Both the position numbers and the translations under genes were made by a program. Shown here one piece after another: positions 12,269 to 24,177 of a DNA stretch of 64,000 bases (its first letter is position 1; each line of letters starts with the position of its first letter). Origin of the DNA: Gnetum montanum (lineage: Eukaryota; Streptophyta; Gnetopsida; Gnetales; Gnetaceae); NCBI GenBank assembly GCA_015680685.1, contig MNCI01017692.1, positions 481,769 to 545,768 of the forward strand, given 5' to 3'. The notes under the pieces are model-generated. The model ran no database searches and had not been told where the DNA came from. It saw only the letters and a program-made list of their open reading frames with translations.

Positions 12269-12345
12269 CTTGATATCGATAGGTCGCAATATCACGTCCG
12301 CGATATCACGTACACGATATTGCATCACAAAAATATATATATACA
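12269..12345 (+). mobile_element. Partial LTR: palindrome array and TATA box
   Basis: Short block with TGATATCGATAGG, three further GATATC-like units and a TATA-like AAATATATATATACATG at 12329-12345. This is the U3 layout of the LTR family, in plus orientation behind the 3' non-coding region of element C. The rest of the LTR is not recognisable; downstream sequence (12346-12816) has no LTR blocks. It contains a GTGGGGGAGGGG purine run near 12521-12532, which could be a polypurine tract of an unrelated element. I see no gene in 12346-12816. Confidence 0.45.
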
Positions 12346-12816
12346 TGACCCCTTGCACTACTTAACATCATTTTCAATTATTTACTCGAGGGAGTTTTTC
12401 AAATTTCTCTCTAGAACTTGTGATTGCGCGTCCCTTGCTTTCATACCTATATCTCGCTCGCTGGTCCTCCGATTTTCATTCCGTCTGAACCTACTTGAAC
12501 CTGGAGTGTTCAACTTAGTTGTGGGGGAGGGGCACACCCCGAATAGCGCATAAATTTTTTGGAATTTGTCATTGCCCGAAGGACATTATCAAGGGTAATT
12601 AGTTATAACATTAAGGATAAATGTGCCAAAAATAATTTCATCCCCTTAGTTATACCGGGAAACTAGATTTGGAAACCACCTAAGCAAAGAGGATTAAATA
12701 TTAAAATCTTTAGGGAAACATCACATGGAGATAAAAAAAATTCATTAAGGCAATCAGTAAGGTATAACCTAACTTTGGTAACAACCTTACTAACGATGGA
12801 TCCTGTGTGATTGTAG

Positions 12817-15080
12817 ATGGCCTCGAAACGTGGACAACAGGAAGGTCCTGCTCAAGGTAGGAGTAAATGACCTAGGAGAGGTGGATAAGTTCCTGCTGAA
12901 CAGCATCCAGAGCAGGAGGAACAATCATTTAGTATCCACCAAGAGGACCCTACTACTGTACAATCAAGGCAGGTAGAAGGAGGAGCTGTGGCAATGCTTG
13001 AATAGGGACAACATCTCACGTTGCCTCAGGATTGTGTTCAGGGCATCCATGAAAGGTCCATATTCACTACAGTGATTGTGGAATTAAACTTTGGATCTTT
13101 CGAAGAATTTACTCCGGAGGTCGTTAGGGATCACCTCAAAGGGTCCCCATTATAGCCTATCCTCTCTGAAAGCGGTGCCTGGTACTTAGGGGAAACATAC
13201 CAATTTTGGCACAACAAAGAACAAGGCACCATGGTTAACATTTGTGGTGTGATAGTTGACTTCTCTATTCAGGCCATTTCGGAAGTATTAAACCTTCCGA
13301 ATATAGGGCCAAAGTTTTCTCAGTTGTCTACCCATTCAGACCCTGATGCGTGACAATTTTGGTTGGAAAGGCTGTATGACAAGGAGGATAAGACGTTTGG
13401 AGAGTTGACGATGGAAGAGAGGATCTATTTCAAAATAGGGACTTATCACCTCTTTCCCACAAAGGGCTTAAAAAGAATATCAACATATGCGGCAAGAGGA
13501 TGTGCAGTGTTGATGGAAAAGGTTAATGCTAACCTACCTTATCTATATTTTACAGAGATCTTAAGACGGTTTGAAGAATGGAATATAGGAAAGTTTGCAT
13601 TGCCCTTCCCTTGTCTTATCAGGAAGCTGTGCTGACGTGTTGGTATTAGAGGATACACCAATGATGTCCTCCGAAAGCCCAAAATGCTTCATATGCTGAG
13701 CTGCTAAAGCCACCAGCTGCAAGGAAAATCACTAGTAAGACGCTAGGGTTGGAACAAGAAAAGGAACAAACAACAGGGCCAAGTGCAACTCAACTTGTAG
13801 GACCCAACCAACTTCCAAGCACGAGACCCAGCCAACAACAAGAAGTAGGGCCTAGCACGGGCTAGCAGGATCAACCGTCACTGCCGCAAGATTATAGACC
13901 ATCGATGAGCCATCTTAGGACCATAGCTGAGACGGTTAGTTGGGGAAGTCGTGATAATGCAAATCTCTTTCATGTCATCGACGATGCCATATAGCCCACA
14001 GTTTCTTTGGATTGCACAAGGGGTGAAGTGTCCATCCATACAGGAGGAGGGGAGAGCACTTGGTCACAACATATCTCAGGGAATGCTGCATCATTTCAAG
14101 TGTAATTAGAAATTGGCGAAGGGGCCACGGTGGTGGTCATGCAGCACCAAGATTCAGCGGGAACCACAGAAGTGGTCGTAGACCATATTAAACAATCGTT
14201 CAATGTACCTATTGTTTCACCAGCAGATCTTACAAGAGCACGAGATGCTCAAACTCTAGCCAGAACCTCAATGACTCCTGCGGAACATGAGGATGTACTT
14301 GACTGATTGCTATAAACAGGATAAGTAATGATGTCCTTGTTTGACATCCCACAGGATGTTATAGTAATCCAATCAGATCTCATTTCCACCAAAGGGAAGC
14401 TGGTCTTGACAAAGATGAGGGCCAAGCATGTGGAAGTAGAGGTGCAAAAATTGCAAGAAAGGCTCATGACCCTACAAGCAGCACAGCGGGATCCCTCTTG
14501 ATTTGTTCCCGCAGACTAGCTAGACACTTTCAAAATTGAGCAACTGACGAAACTATTGATGGAGAATAAGAAGGTGGTAGAAGAAAAGAGAAGGCTGTTT
14601 GGCATGCCTTAGTAGCACAAGTGCAAACTCATGCACATACCAAGGCACTCAAGGCCTTACAAAAAGAAAACAAGCAACTTGTTGTTGACAACCTTCGGTT
14701 GACCTCTATGGAGAAGCAAAAGAATGTTCTCGAAGAACATTTTCAACAGTTGCGAGAACAACTCATCAGGGTCAACCAGGACATGAACCATTTAGCCAGG
14801 GAAAATCGAACCCTCTCGATGGAGGAGGTACGCACCATCCGTCAGAAGACAGCTATTGAAATAAGCGCGTAGTAGAATGAGGCTAAACGACATGAAAAGC
14901 TAAAGGAGCACTTTCGAGACCAGGTGGGATGTATAAACAAATCATCGAGAAGGAGATCCATATGGCCAAGGCTCACATCAACGCTCTCAGTGCTCAACAC
15001 ATTGATTGGCAGGCCATATTGGGCACATATGCATTTGCCCACCAGGCGGAAGTCAAGAACCAAGACTTGCAGATCCGGGA
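12817..15080 (+). pseudogene. Decayed plant-transposon-type ORF with coiled coil
   Basis: No certain family. The frame opens at ATG 12817 just after a splice-acceptor-like TTGTAG and runs to 13635 with five in-frame stops. About 140 residues in, the pattern ICGVIVDFSIQAISEVLNLP followed by ELTMEERIYFKIGTYHLFP resembles the putative plant transposon protein domain (PF20167 type). A Pro/Gln-rich linker follows (13690-13960). Then comes a long heptad-rich coiled coil (14340-15080) with LQKENKQLVVDNLRL and QLREQLIRVNQDMNHLAREN; frames shift near 14920. Domain order matches the ORF at 31778-37091, though the sequence is different. It lies antisense to the gag at 15081-17018. Confidence 0.6.
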
Positions 15081-17018
15081 CCTTCTGTTTAATCGTGGGT
15101 TGAGTGCATATACTCCAGATTTTTGTAGATGTGAGATTATAGGACAACATCCCTTAGGATGGTCATATTGGCATATCTCACATCCACCATCATTGTTTGT
15201 ATCCAAATCCACAACCTCTTTGATGATGGCAACTTTGCCCTCACCTTTGTTACGTGCATATTCAACTTCTCTCTTTTTTCCCCTTTCTCGATCACTACCT
15301 TCCTCTCTAAACTCCTCTACTATTTTGAGAACTATTTGAAATCTATTATCTAGGGAGTGCCACATTTGGTCCACCTTTGTCGATACTTGCGATGCAAGTT
15401 TTTGAATGGGCAAGATTTTCCTATTCACCATCTCTTCAAGTGGTGAGTCTTCTTCATCCTCACAAAATCTAACTCCCTTCTTTTGGAGGGAAGGATCTCT
15501 ATTATATTCTTCTGCACTCTCTCTTTTCCTTAACTCACCTTCCTCTTTAGCAACTTGCTCCAACAATCTTTGTACTTGATGGGCCCTAAGCTTAGATAAC
15601 CTTCCTTGGGCATAAGTCCCAAGGGTTCTTTGCATTTTGTGCCTAAGCCCATCTACGAGATGGCGTAGTTGTTCCCTTTGTGAGTAACCATGGCCTAGGC
15701 AACGATGTAACAATGCATAATATCAACCTATGGCAGCATCCAAGGGTTCATGTCCTCCTTGTTTCCATCATTGGATTTGCTTTTGCAGGTTGGACACTTG
15801 TGAGTACATCTGATACTTATCGTTGAACAGTTCTAACATGGTACTCCATCGCCAAATGGATTCTGGTTCTAAGGACTAGTACCAGCTTTCCGCTTCCTTG
15901 ATTAGTGTTGGTGGAAACAACTTGAGTTTTTGCCACTCATTTTTTATGTTTTGTAAGGCACATGCATCATGAAATGCTGACAAATGATTTTGAGGATCAG
16001 CGTTGTATCCCCCTTCACATCATGGGATATTGTTCATGTCTAATCTTTTAATCCTGCTATCTTTTTGGTGCCTTTTTGGGATTCTAACAACCTTAGTTAT
16101 ATTTAGCATACTTCAGGTCGCGAGTAGGGGTTCATCGTGATCGTACTATCTATGGCATCTATGATGCCTCTGTTGTTCCCTACTCTCCCTCCTTTCATGA
16201 TGAGTTTCTCTAGAATGCCCTCATCCCCTTTCTCGGCTGCTTTGTCTATGATTTCTATTTCACTTACCATTATCCTTAGGGTCTTTTCCATTGAGACTGC
16301 GTCCAAATCCTGAAGGAGAGGGTGAAGGAGATGATGAAGGTGAAGAAGAAGGAGGACCATCACCATGATGGTACCTACTTCCTTCTCTTCAGTGGTTGGG
16401 GCCTCGATCACAGTTACAATTAAAATATCCATCTTTGTCATGTGTTCTTGTTTCTTTTTCAGATCCTTTGCGTTCATTAGTACCAGAATCTAGGTTATGG
16501 ATAGTTAAGTGAAGATTCTGATACACCACCCCTTGACGGAAGTTAGCGGGAGGAACATCATTGTGTGGGAGACTTCCTGAGGCAGGTTCACCGCCCTCAT
16601 TTTCACCTATGACATATGAGACATTTTGAGATAACTTCCCCTTCATGGATTCATAATGTCTCTCCTATTGTAGATCCCTTTGATGTTGTGCCTCCGTGGG
16701 TTGATACTCTCTTGAGTTGTGATCATGCACAACATACTCTACCTGTAAGTGTTACATAACAATTCGTGTGAGAGCATGAAGAAGCATGCCTAGGACTGAG
16801 TAATCGGGAGGTAACACTATGTTACCTTCTAAATCACGCCAACGTAGTTGTTCATCCAGGTGTAAGATAAAGGTAAAGTTTGGTATATACTCATCGGGAT
16901 GAACGTATACCACACAGAACTGTTGGGGGACTGGCGGATTATCATGTGTACTACACCTCTGATTGTTCCCTATATCTGACCTAGGCAGTGAAACACTCTC
17001 GTAAGAAGAAGGAGACAT
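15081..17018 (-). pseudogene. gag: Retrotransposon gag with zinc knuckle (element E)
   Basis: Best-preserved gag of the window. The start at 17018 (MSPSSYESVSLPR) lies 118 nt from the primer site. Domains in order: N-terminal part (VHPDEYIPNFTF, WRDLEGNIVLPP), Arg/His/Ser-rich linker (16200-16500), gag core (about 15650-16090), and a charged helical region (QRLLEQVAKEEGELRKRE). An intact CX2CX3HX4C zinc knuckle (CEICQYDHPKGCC) lies near 15130-15170. Stops and frame breaks occur, for example near 15720 and 16660. Homology to the sister gags ends at 15081, where plus-strand sequence begins. Confidence 0.8.
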
Positions 17019-17136
17019 AATTGTCTATTCAGTGTGTAAAACTTTTCGTTTCAATAATTGTAAGATAACCAACCCTAAGGGTTCGTTCCAATGATGGGAA
17101 GATTTCCTAAGTTCTAGCTAGTGCACAAACAACAAA

Positions 17137-17156
17137 GTCCCTAACAATGGTGCCAA
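17137..17156 (-). promoter_or_regulatory. Primer binding site of element E
   Basis: Minus strand reads TTGGCACCATTGTTAGGGAC, a decayed tRNA-Asp complement (two C-to-T changes against the copy at 1796-1815). It abuts the LTR at 17157. Confidence 0.7.
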
Positions 17157-17993
17157 TGTTGAACGGCGAGGTATCGCTATGCTCAGCCATACGAATACAA
17201 GCGTACATGCATGATCCTGTGAAATTCCAAGGACTAAGTGCTTATGCAATTTCACAGAACTCGGATGGGTTAGTCAATCATTGTCTTCCCAAGCTTACTT
17301 GTATAGCGCAATTGTATGGTTAAGTAAACTTGAGGTATATGATTTTTATATATTTTCTGATGTTTTATGTCTCGGTGCTACAAAGGGAGAAGTGAACTAA
17401 TCAAGTAACTAATTTAATTTAACTAATCGACTATGCTCTAACTAGTCCTAATACCAGTATCCGTTCCCACTTACCGTACACATCCTGAACCAGTGCAACA
17501 CTACTGGGATTACTAAACGCTAATTGTTATTGGGTTACCAAGTGTTCCATGCATGCTCGAAGTGGTCGTATTGAGTGTGCTTACTTGGGAGAGTTAACAA
17601 GGGGAGAGAGAACATTAATTAACTAATGAAAGCATTAAATAACTATAAATAACATTAAATAAGCTATTTTGAATGTTGTAAGATTTATCAAAAAGTTCGT
17701 CTTTATTTCTAGCCACAAGGTGTGCTCATGTACACAATGCTCGAATAAAGATCTGTTCACTTTATGACTCATACTGTAGGCACTCAAAAATAATTCTAAC
17801 TCTGAGGAAGAAAAACTGCAAGAGTTTGGGTAAGAGACTAAGACTAACTATGCAAACCAAGCATGGCCACCTCTTATTTATAGGCGATGAGGCAAGTCCT
17901 GACATCAGATGCCCAATATTGCTTGGTGAGCTCCAATATCGCAGACTCAATATCACGGATGCGATATCGCGACCTCGATATCGCAGTTCATCA
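17157..17993 (-). mobile_element. 5' LTR of element E
   Basis: Minus-strand LTR of 837 bp, low tip TGTTGAACGGCGAGG, high tip GCAGTTCATCA. TATA box near 17873-17880 (minus strand), GATATC/AATATC array at 17905-17990, AATAAAG signals in R. Very close to LTR 5425-6261. Confidence 0.8.
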
Positions 17994-17998
17994 CCATC

Positions 17999-18645
17999 GG
18001 ACCAAGCCATCGGAACATACCTTGTAAAGGTATTCGTTGATTTCCATGAAATGTTTGACTCGGTGGAGAAACTGTTATTTCTTTTTAACGTCTAGCCCTT
18101 GTCGTGTTTCTTGTGTGAGAAGATAGGTAAGAATGCTACTATACCAATTTGTATTTGTGGGTGATTGATTGTTTATTATACCTGCAAAGAGGAGTTCATC
18201 AAGAAAGTGATCAGAAATTAGGTATTCATCCTCTTTGTTGTCTGATCACAACCGAGATAAATGATCGACAACAACATTCTCAGTGCCTCTACGATTGATC
18301 ATCATAAGATTGAACTCTTGCAAGATCACGAGCCATCGTATGATGCGAGGGCTCACCGTTGGTTTATTCATAAGGAATTGAATTGCACTATGAACTGTGT
18401 GTACAAATATCTTATAGCATAATACATAGTGCCTAAATTTTCTTAGTGCAAATACCATAGCCATTAACTCTTTTTCTGTTGTGGTGTAGTTGAGTTGTGC
18501 ACCAACAATACTCTGACTTGCACAATGAATGTAATAGGGATGTTTTTGGTTATCTAACTAAGTATAGCTCCTAAAGCAAAACTGGATGTGTCAATCATTA
18601 TATGGAATGGTCTGGATTAGTCAGGAGCTTGTAGAATGGGTGTTT
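17999..18645 (-). pseudogene. RNase H fragment (element X)
   Basis: C-terminal part of a Ty3/gypsy reverse transcriptase-RNase H. From the N side: TPILQAPD then FHIMIDTSSFALGAIL (RNase H start with Asp), MAMVFALRKFRHYVLCYKIFVHT with HSAIQFLMNK, RIIRWLVILQEFNLMM and NVVVDHLSRL, ending YLYKVCSDGLVRW. The reading resumes as integrase at 5419 beyond the inserted element E. The RT itself is missing: sequence changes character at about 18645. Several stops are present. Confidence 0.8.
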
Positions 18646-18647
18646 CT

Positions 18648-19067
18648 ATGAGCGTCCACCTCGCTGAAATCCCCTCCCAAAACCTAACTCAAATCATGTT
18701 AAACATTTCTACAAATTCTACACCACTGAAATTTCCTGAATACCAATCCCAACTTCCTAGCAACCCATCCAATCAAATCTTCTCCAACAATTCTGTACCA
18801 CTGTAGTTGCCTCAAAATCAACCTCAAATCATCTCCAACAACAAGAACAATTCTACTGTGAATTTGCCATTAACGCCAATGAATAATCAAACTAGAGCTA
18901 CTGCTGCTGCGGTGAATACTGGTATTACTATTGCAAATGATTCTAATACTAGTTTATTGGGTATGTCACCATTTGGATTGCTTTCATCTCCATCATTTCT
19001 GGATTCCCCGATAGAATTATATGACTACGCGGCTGCTGGTTTTCCTTTTCCATTGCCCTCATGTTAA
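18648..19067 (+). pseudogene. Ser/Asn/Pro-rich ORF fragment, unrecognised
   Basis: A 140-codon frame from ATG 18648 to TAA 19067, open except for one TAG at 18804 where CAG would encode Gln. It is rich in Asn, Ser, Thr and Pro and ends with SPFGLLSSPSFLDSP and a hydrophobic tail. It starts exactly where the RNase H fragment stops. It does not look like any gag or pol part. The C-terminal SP-rich pattern recalls plant VQ-motif proteins, but no FxxxVQxxTG core is visible, so this is only a guess. It could be a host gene fragment left at a rearrangement border. Confidence 0.35.
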
Positions 19068-19739
19068 TTGCCTCTCAATTCTCTAACTTCTAAAACTAAC
19101 ATCCTTGCAAGTTCCCACAAAACATGAAATAATCAAACATGGTCTAAATTGGGCATGCAAACATACCAAAGCCGATCATTGTTATGGCATGCAAACATAC
19201 CAAATGCATTTTATATTTAAAAATAATCTTGTCAGTTGACAAATGAGGTATTAAAGCATTTCGCTTGTCGTGCGTGGTTGCACACGGTGGCCACTGTTAG
19301 CATGCTCAGGTGCAAAAGTGCTAGGGTTACATTTTTGAACTCTTTGAGCAATGTCGGGAAACGCAAATGCGGCTACTGCCACATCTAGTCAAGATCGAGG
19401 CAGTTCGAGTAGAAATTGTCATCGTTGGTCGTTACCAGAGCTCGTGCATCTGAATCTACCTCCACCCTCTGTAGGGCTATCGTGAGCTCTGGTAGAGGCA
19501 CGATAGGTTTTCATGCTAAAATTCCTAATGGAGGGAGATCAAGGCTTCACATTCGGCTTTCCCCATTTTGTTCCTATTTCTGATCGAGTTTTCAAATTCG
19601 GCTCCTGCAGTGATTCTTTGGCTCCCCTACATGTGGCACGTGATGTGGAGGACGACAAAATGCACTACGACAAAATGCACTTCTTCTTCCCCCATCATGC
19701 CAAACATGTTGGCCTCTCGGCCAAAAAAATGAAATAAAA
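19068..19739. other. Intergenic stretch with short open frames
   Basis: Holds a direct repeat of GGCATGCAAACATACCAAA (starting near 19152 and 19192). It also has two short plus-strand frames, one from ATG 19352 (about 45 codons, MSGNANAATATSSQ) and one at 19513-19737. Neither shows a recognisable domain, splice structure or conserved neighbour. I do not call a gene. Confidence 0.3.
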
Positions 19740-21720
19740 TGAATCTTTATTATGTCCAAAGACCCATAGGATCTATTGGATAGATATTACATTTTTATAA
19801 AAATAAAGATAGACTCTACAAATTGACCAACCACTAATGGGGGCATCAAAAACAAATCATACAATCTTTTTTGTTGTAGCATTTTAACATTGTCTCAAAT
19901 GGATAGTCATGACACATAAAAGAAACACATGGAAAATAACTATACACCTAAGCTTGTAAATAAAGTAGAGAACAAGTAGTTGAAGACAATTCCAAATGTA
20001 AATAAATGAAGTAAACAAAGTAGACTTATCACAAGGAATGACTTCATTGATGCTAAGTTGAAAGTTTTACAAATATTGGATGTTCATTTCCAAGCATGAG
20101 AAAATGAGTCTTAAAATCAAGCATTGCCCACAAGAATTAATTCTTGGAGCTTTCAAATGAAGTCTTACCACTAGGTTAACACCTTATTATAATATTATTT
20201 CAACACAATGAGTTGGTTACATAAGTTCTTTTTCATCAATAGCTTTTGTGAAGAGCGAGATCTTTGTTTATTTGCAATATCTTCCAATCATCTCTAATTG
20301 AAAACAAGATCAATTTATTTACTGAAATGCCCTTTATTTTTATTAGTATTTGTGTTGAGGTATACTAAGAGTATATTTTGGAGGTGTTAAGAACTTAAAA
20401 GTAATTGTAATATAGGTACATCCCAAAATATATAGTCCAATTAAAACTTTATAACTGAACATTGTCCACTAAAATTGAACCCATGATTTAGAATTTTCAA
20501 ATCAAAAATATATTTAAAACACTAACATAATAGGATTTTTATTAAGGGCACTTTTGTAGATAATAAGGTTTCTGTAATCGAAAAGCTGCGTTTAAGTTGT
20601 ACTGTAATGTCATTGACAAGAGTGCGATGTGCAGGATATGTAATATGTAATAAAGCAATGTATTTCGATAAGCCACACGCATCCCGCGATTAAGACAATG
20701 TTCTCCTGCCTTTTAAATTTTGGAGCGATCTTGATTTAAAATTCCAGTGTTCCCGTTCTCTGTTTCATTTTTCTAACTACATACGTCACTGCTAAATAAT
20801 GTTATTTTTAGATGTCGATAAGCTATGATGGTTACAAGTCATAGATTCTTTGCAGTTCAATAAGAGACAGCTATTTATTTTGCAGTAGCAACAAAAATGA
20901 TACTCAGTGATGTAAACAGCAATAAAAGCAATACCTTTCATTATTCAATTGTCCATCTCAACCTTCTATTTTTCATTGCCATACCATATTTCAGATCCAT
21001 TGAATTTGTTTTTAAGATAATAAAAATATTTTATAAAAAGGTTTTCTTTTAGGTGTTTTTTTAATAGTAAGATTTTTTACTGGGTAATTCTAAATTATGG
21101 ATATAATTTAAGTAGGCAATACTTAGTTATAAATTTTTACTTTGACCATAAATATTGTTAAACAAAATTTCTGTTCCCTCCCCTTCTAGCACCTTTATAT
21201 CATCCATGTATTTTTAATTACCATGTGAAATTTAAGATCCATCTATGGATTTGTTTTGGAAGATTACAAAAAAAAAATTAATTTAAAAAAATTTGCCTTA
21301 AATGCTAAATCTTTATCCCCTTTGTCTTAACTTTGTATTTTATATTAGTGGTAACAATCTTGGCTCAAAAACCCTATATCATAGGTTTGATTCCCATGAG
21401 CAACACTACGTTTTGGATTTTTTTAAAAAAAATCTAGAAATGCGTTGACTTATAGGGGGTGTAGAACACCAAAAAATGAACAACAATTAAAAAAATTCAA
21501 AGTACATCAAATTATTGACAAAAAAGAGAATTTAAAAAAAGCCCAACAATTTTCATCCTTACAACCAATCCTGAAAAACCTCTTCCTTTAAAATAGGAAA
21601 AGAATCAAGCACTACCCTCATTCAAAGTCACTCTTACAAGTTGGACAAACCATTTGTTTCCTCAAGGTAGATATAGGAAAGGAATAAAAGTTTTTTATTT
21701 TACTTTATAACAATTAGAAT
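19740..21720 (-). repeat. LINE-type remnant and AT-rich flank
   Basis: Blocks at 19960-20110 (AATGACTTCATTGATGCTAA and neighbours) and 21550-21690 (CATCCTTACAACCAATCCTG; CTCATTCAAAGTCACTCTTA) are diverged copies of those at 48300-48430 and 47900-48000. There a LINE reverse-transcriptase zinc-binding tail can be read on the minus strand. No open frame survives. The stretch between (20110-21550) is AT-rich with long A/T runs and no visible gene. Confidence 0.45.
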
Positions 21721-22990
21721 TTAACGATTAGTTCAAAGTATTTATACACTTTATCCTTAAGACAATACGTTTTAGAATCTAGCTTAATGATTAATGGTTG
21801 AATAACTATACCATAGGAGCAAAGCTTTGCTAGGATGATTTTCTCTCTTATTATCTACTTGATTAGTTTCAAATAACTTATGTGCATATGCCCATGAAGA
21901 GGAAGTTATCCTCTTTTTTATATAAAGGCACATTTTTATTCATTATTGATAAACACCAAAAAAATAAGACTCAAAGCATTGTGTACTTTATGTGTAAAAG
22001 CAATTAATATATTTACCTATATATATGTAGCCTACGTACATATATGACATTTTTTCATGACATATATGTAGCCATCGTTTGAAATCTTAGTGATTGTGGT
22101 TAGATGTAATCATGACTCAATAATAAAGATCAAGATTGATTTTTTCACATTGCGCGGAATCTTAGTGTTGCTCATTAGCATAATTTTTACATTTTCATTC
22201 AGTTTACTTATTTTTGAAATGTTCTTAATATAACCTTGAATGTTAAATGTGAGTTAGCTTGGTAATCTCAGCAGTTGACTAACTTCGTTCATCCAACTAG
22301 TAGTTAATGCATGAATCTTGAAACACACTCTCTAGTTAGTATAATAGGCTTTATTTCCATTTTCACTTCATTATTTAATTTACTATTTTAGTAATTTTTA
22401 TAATTAGTAACTATGACCATTGTAACATTAATAATCATATATCTTAGTTATACTTAACATTTTATTAAGGACTACCACAAGTATAATTAAAGTCATAATA
22501 AGCTATGATCTCACTTAACTAGGCTAAACTATGACACTTGTAAACTATTTAGTTGGGCATTCGACATACTCACTAATTATTTAGTGATATTATTGAGGAT
22601 GATACCAGAAATTTAGTGCTAGTTAGCATTATGCACAACTATTGTAGGATTCAAAAGATTTATCTTCCAATATATTGTTACATTATTATATTAACTCAAA
22701 CACAGACATGACTAATTATTAAAATAACTAGCTTCCATGAGTCAAGAATTTCACCATGCACTAAAAATCATCATCATCCTAGCCTTGACCCAACAAAATA
22801 GGGTTGATTACACCATGCACCAACAATATTTAAAGAAATAAAGAGCATGACAATTGGCAAGTGCCTTTCCAAGCGACATTCACATACACTCACTAGGACA
22901 TATTCTACCAAAAGTACATATTTATCTTCCATCAACATGAGCAATTCTAATGAAGAGGTGTGCATAACAATGTTGTAATGCACCTTGTAC
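21721..22990. other. AT-rich intergenic DNA
   Basis: AT-rich sequence without supportable coding potential. It contains a short inverted arrangement of ACATATATG around 22020-22075. I see no LTR tips, RNA gene or splice-site pattern. The low border of element T lies somewhere near 22980-23060. Confidence 0.5.
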
Positions 22991-23251
22991 TAACCTAAAT
23001 CGTCGGTGTAAGGCTGGAAGAAAATAGACATCGAAACATCGTCAAGTAGGCACAGTCAACCCTGCCTTCGCTTAAGGGTGAGCTGGAAAAGGGAACGAAG
23101 GCAAAGTGCCTCGGATGGTCTGCACACAAATCAACCAAGGACTTTCCCGAGCGTAAACTAAGGCTTGCGCTGGGGTTATCGTAACTAATGTCTTAAAACG
23201 TGAACAACACGCATGAAATGTAAACAGAAATATATGCAGTGTATTGCAAGT

Positions 23252-24177
23252 TGATGAGTGGCGAGGTACCCCTACACTCAACCATACGAAACAAGCGTCG
23301 CATGCGCGATCCGGTCGAACTCCGCAGATGGGCTAGTTGTGGTATCTAGATAGTTAGCCTTAGGTCGCAGTTCGCTGTCTTCCCATCTAGACTAGTTTTG
23401 CATATGTCACGTATGGTTTAGTCTAGATGAGGTGTATGATGTGTTCCTAATCTAATGCTACTCCTGAAGGTAGTGGAAAATAATATTTAACTAAATCTAA
23501 GCTAAGAGGAAGAGGGTAAGAAAATCTNNNNNNNNNNNNNNNNNNNNNNNNNNNNNNNNNNNNNNNNNNNNNNNNNNNNNNNNNNNNNNNNNNNNNNNNN
23601 NNNNNNNNNNNNNNNNNNNNNNNNNNNNNNNNNNNNNNNNNNNNNNNNNNNNNNNNNNNNNNNNNNNNNNNNNNNNNNNNNNNNNNNNNNNNNNNNNNNN
23701 NNNNNNNNNNNNNNNNNNNNNNNNNNNNNNNNNNNNNNNNNNNNNNNNNNNNNNNNNNNNNNNNNNNNNNNNNNNNNNNCTATGAAAGCAATAAATAACA
23801 TTAAATAAATAACAAATAAATAAACTAAGTGAATGTTGCAATGATGAAGTAATCTCGATCTTTATTGCCGGTCATGTGCGTGTCCAAGTACGGCACACTC
23901 AAATAAAGACACCGTACAATCACATTCACCACACTGCGGGCAGACACGGGAAAATTCTAACTTTGAAGGGATCAAACTGCCAGAGCTTCGCTACACTAAA
24001 ATTGGGATGTGAAATGAGGGAGAGCTGCCTCTTATTTATAGAAATTGCGGCTGACTGAGATATCGCGTACGCGATATCGCGGCCAATGATACATCGCGGC
24101 CCATGATACAACGTGGGTGCCTTATCGTGGGTGCCTTAAGGCGACCGCCAGCACTATGAGCAATTCAGGTCTCATCA
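23252..24177 (-). mobile_element. Solo LTR with perfect target duplication
   Basis: Complete LTR of the GATATC family on the minus strand: low tip TGATGAGTGGCGAGG, high tip CAGGTCTCATCA. The 5-mers CAAGT at 23247-23251 and 24178-24182 are identical, so it is a solo LTR left after recombination. It carries the 20-nt palindrome GATATCGCGTACGCGATATC (about 24059-24078) and the TATA box near 24030. An assembly gap of 252 N (23528-23779) lies inside. Confidence 0.85.
23528..23779. other. Assembly gap, 252 N
   Basis: Unresolved bases inside the solo LTR 23252-24177. Frames running through the N block are artefacts. Confidence 0.99.

Larger units (their letters stand above)
5425..17993 (-). mobile_element. 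Nested LTR retrotransposon E
   Basis: Minus-strand Athila-like element: 5' LTR 17157-17993, primer site 17137-17156, gag 15081-17018, 3' non-coding 6262-7925, 3' LTR 5425-6261. The two LTRs are close relatives; for example both carry the GAGGCAAGTC...CATCAGATGCCCAATAT stretch beside the TATA box. Flanking 5-mers are TCATC (5420-5424) and CCATC (17994-17998), a 4/5 target duplication. The outer flanks join the RNase H and integrase of element X in the expected order. Its interior is broken by plus-strand material at 7926-15080, and protease to integrase are missing. Confidence 0.75.

Noticed and set aside
12521-12532. Polypurine tract GTGGGGGAGGGG with a 3' LTR behind it
   Set aside because: No LTR tips or repeated LTR sequence could be found on either side; kept only as a possibility.
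21346-21412. tRNA-like or SINE-like stretch with a GGTTTGATTCCC B-box
   Set aside because: Only the B-box word is convincing. No A-box at the right distance, no cloverleaf, no second copy in the window.
23497-23841. Open frames across the N block
   Set aside because: They consist of unknown bases.
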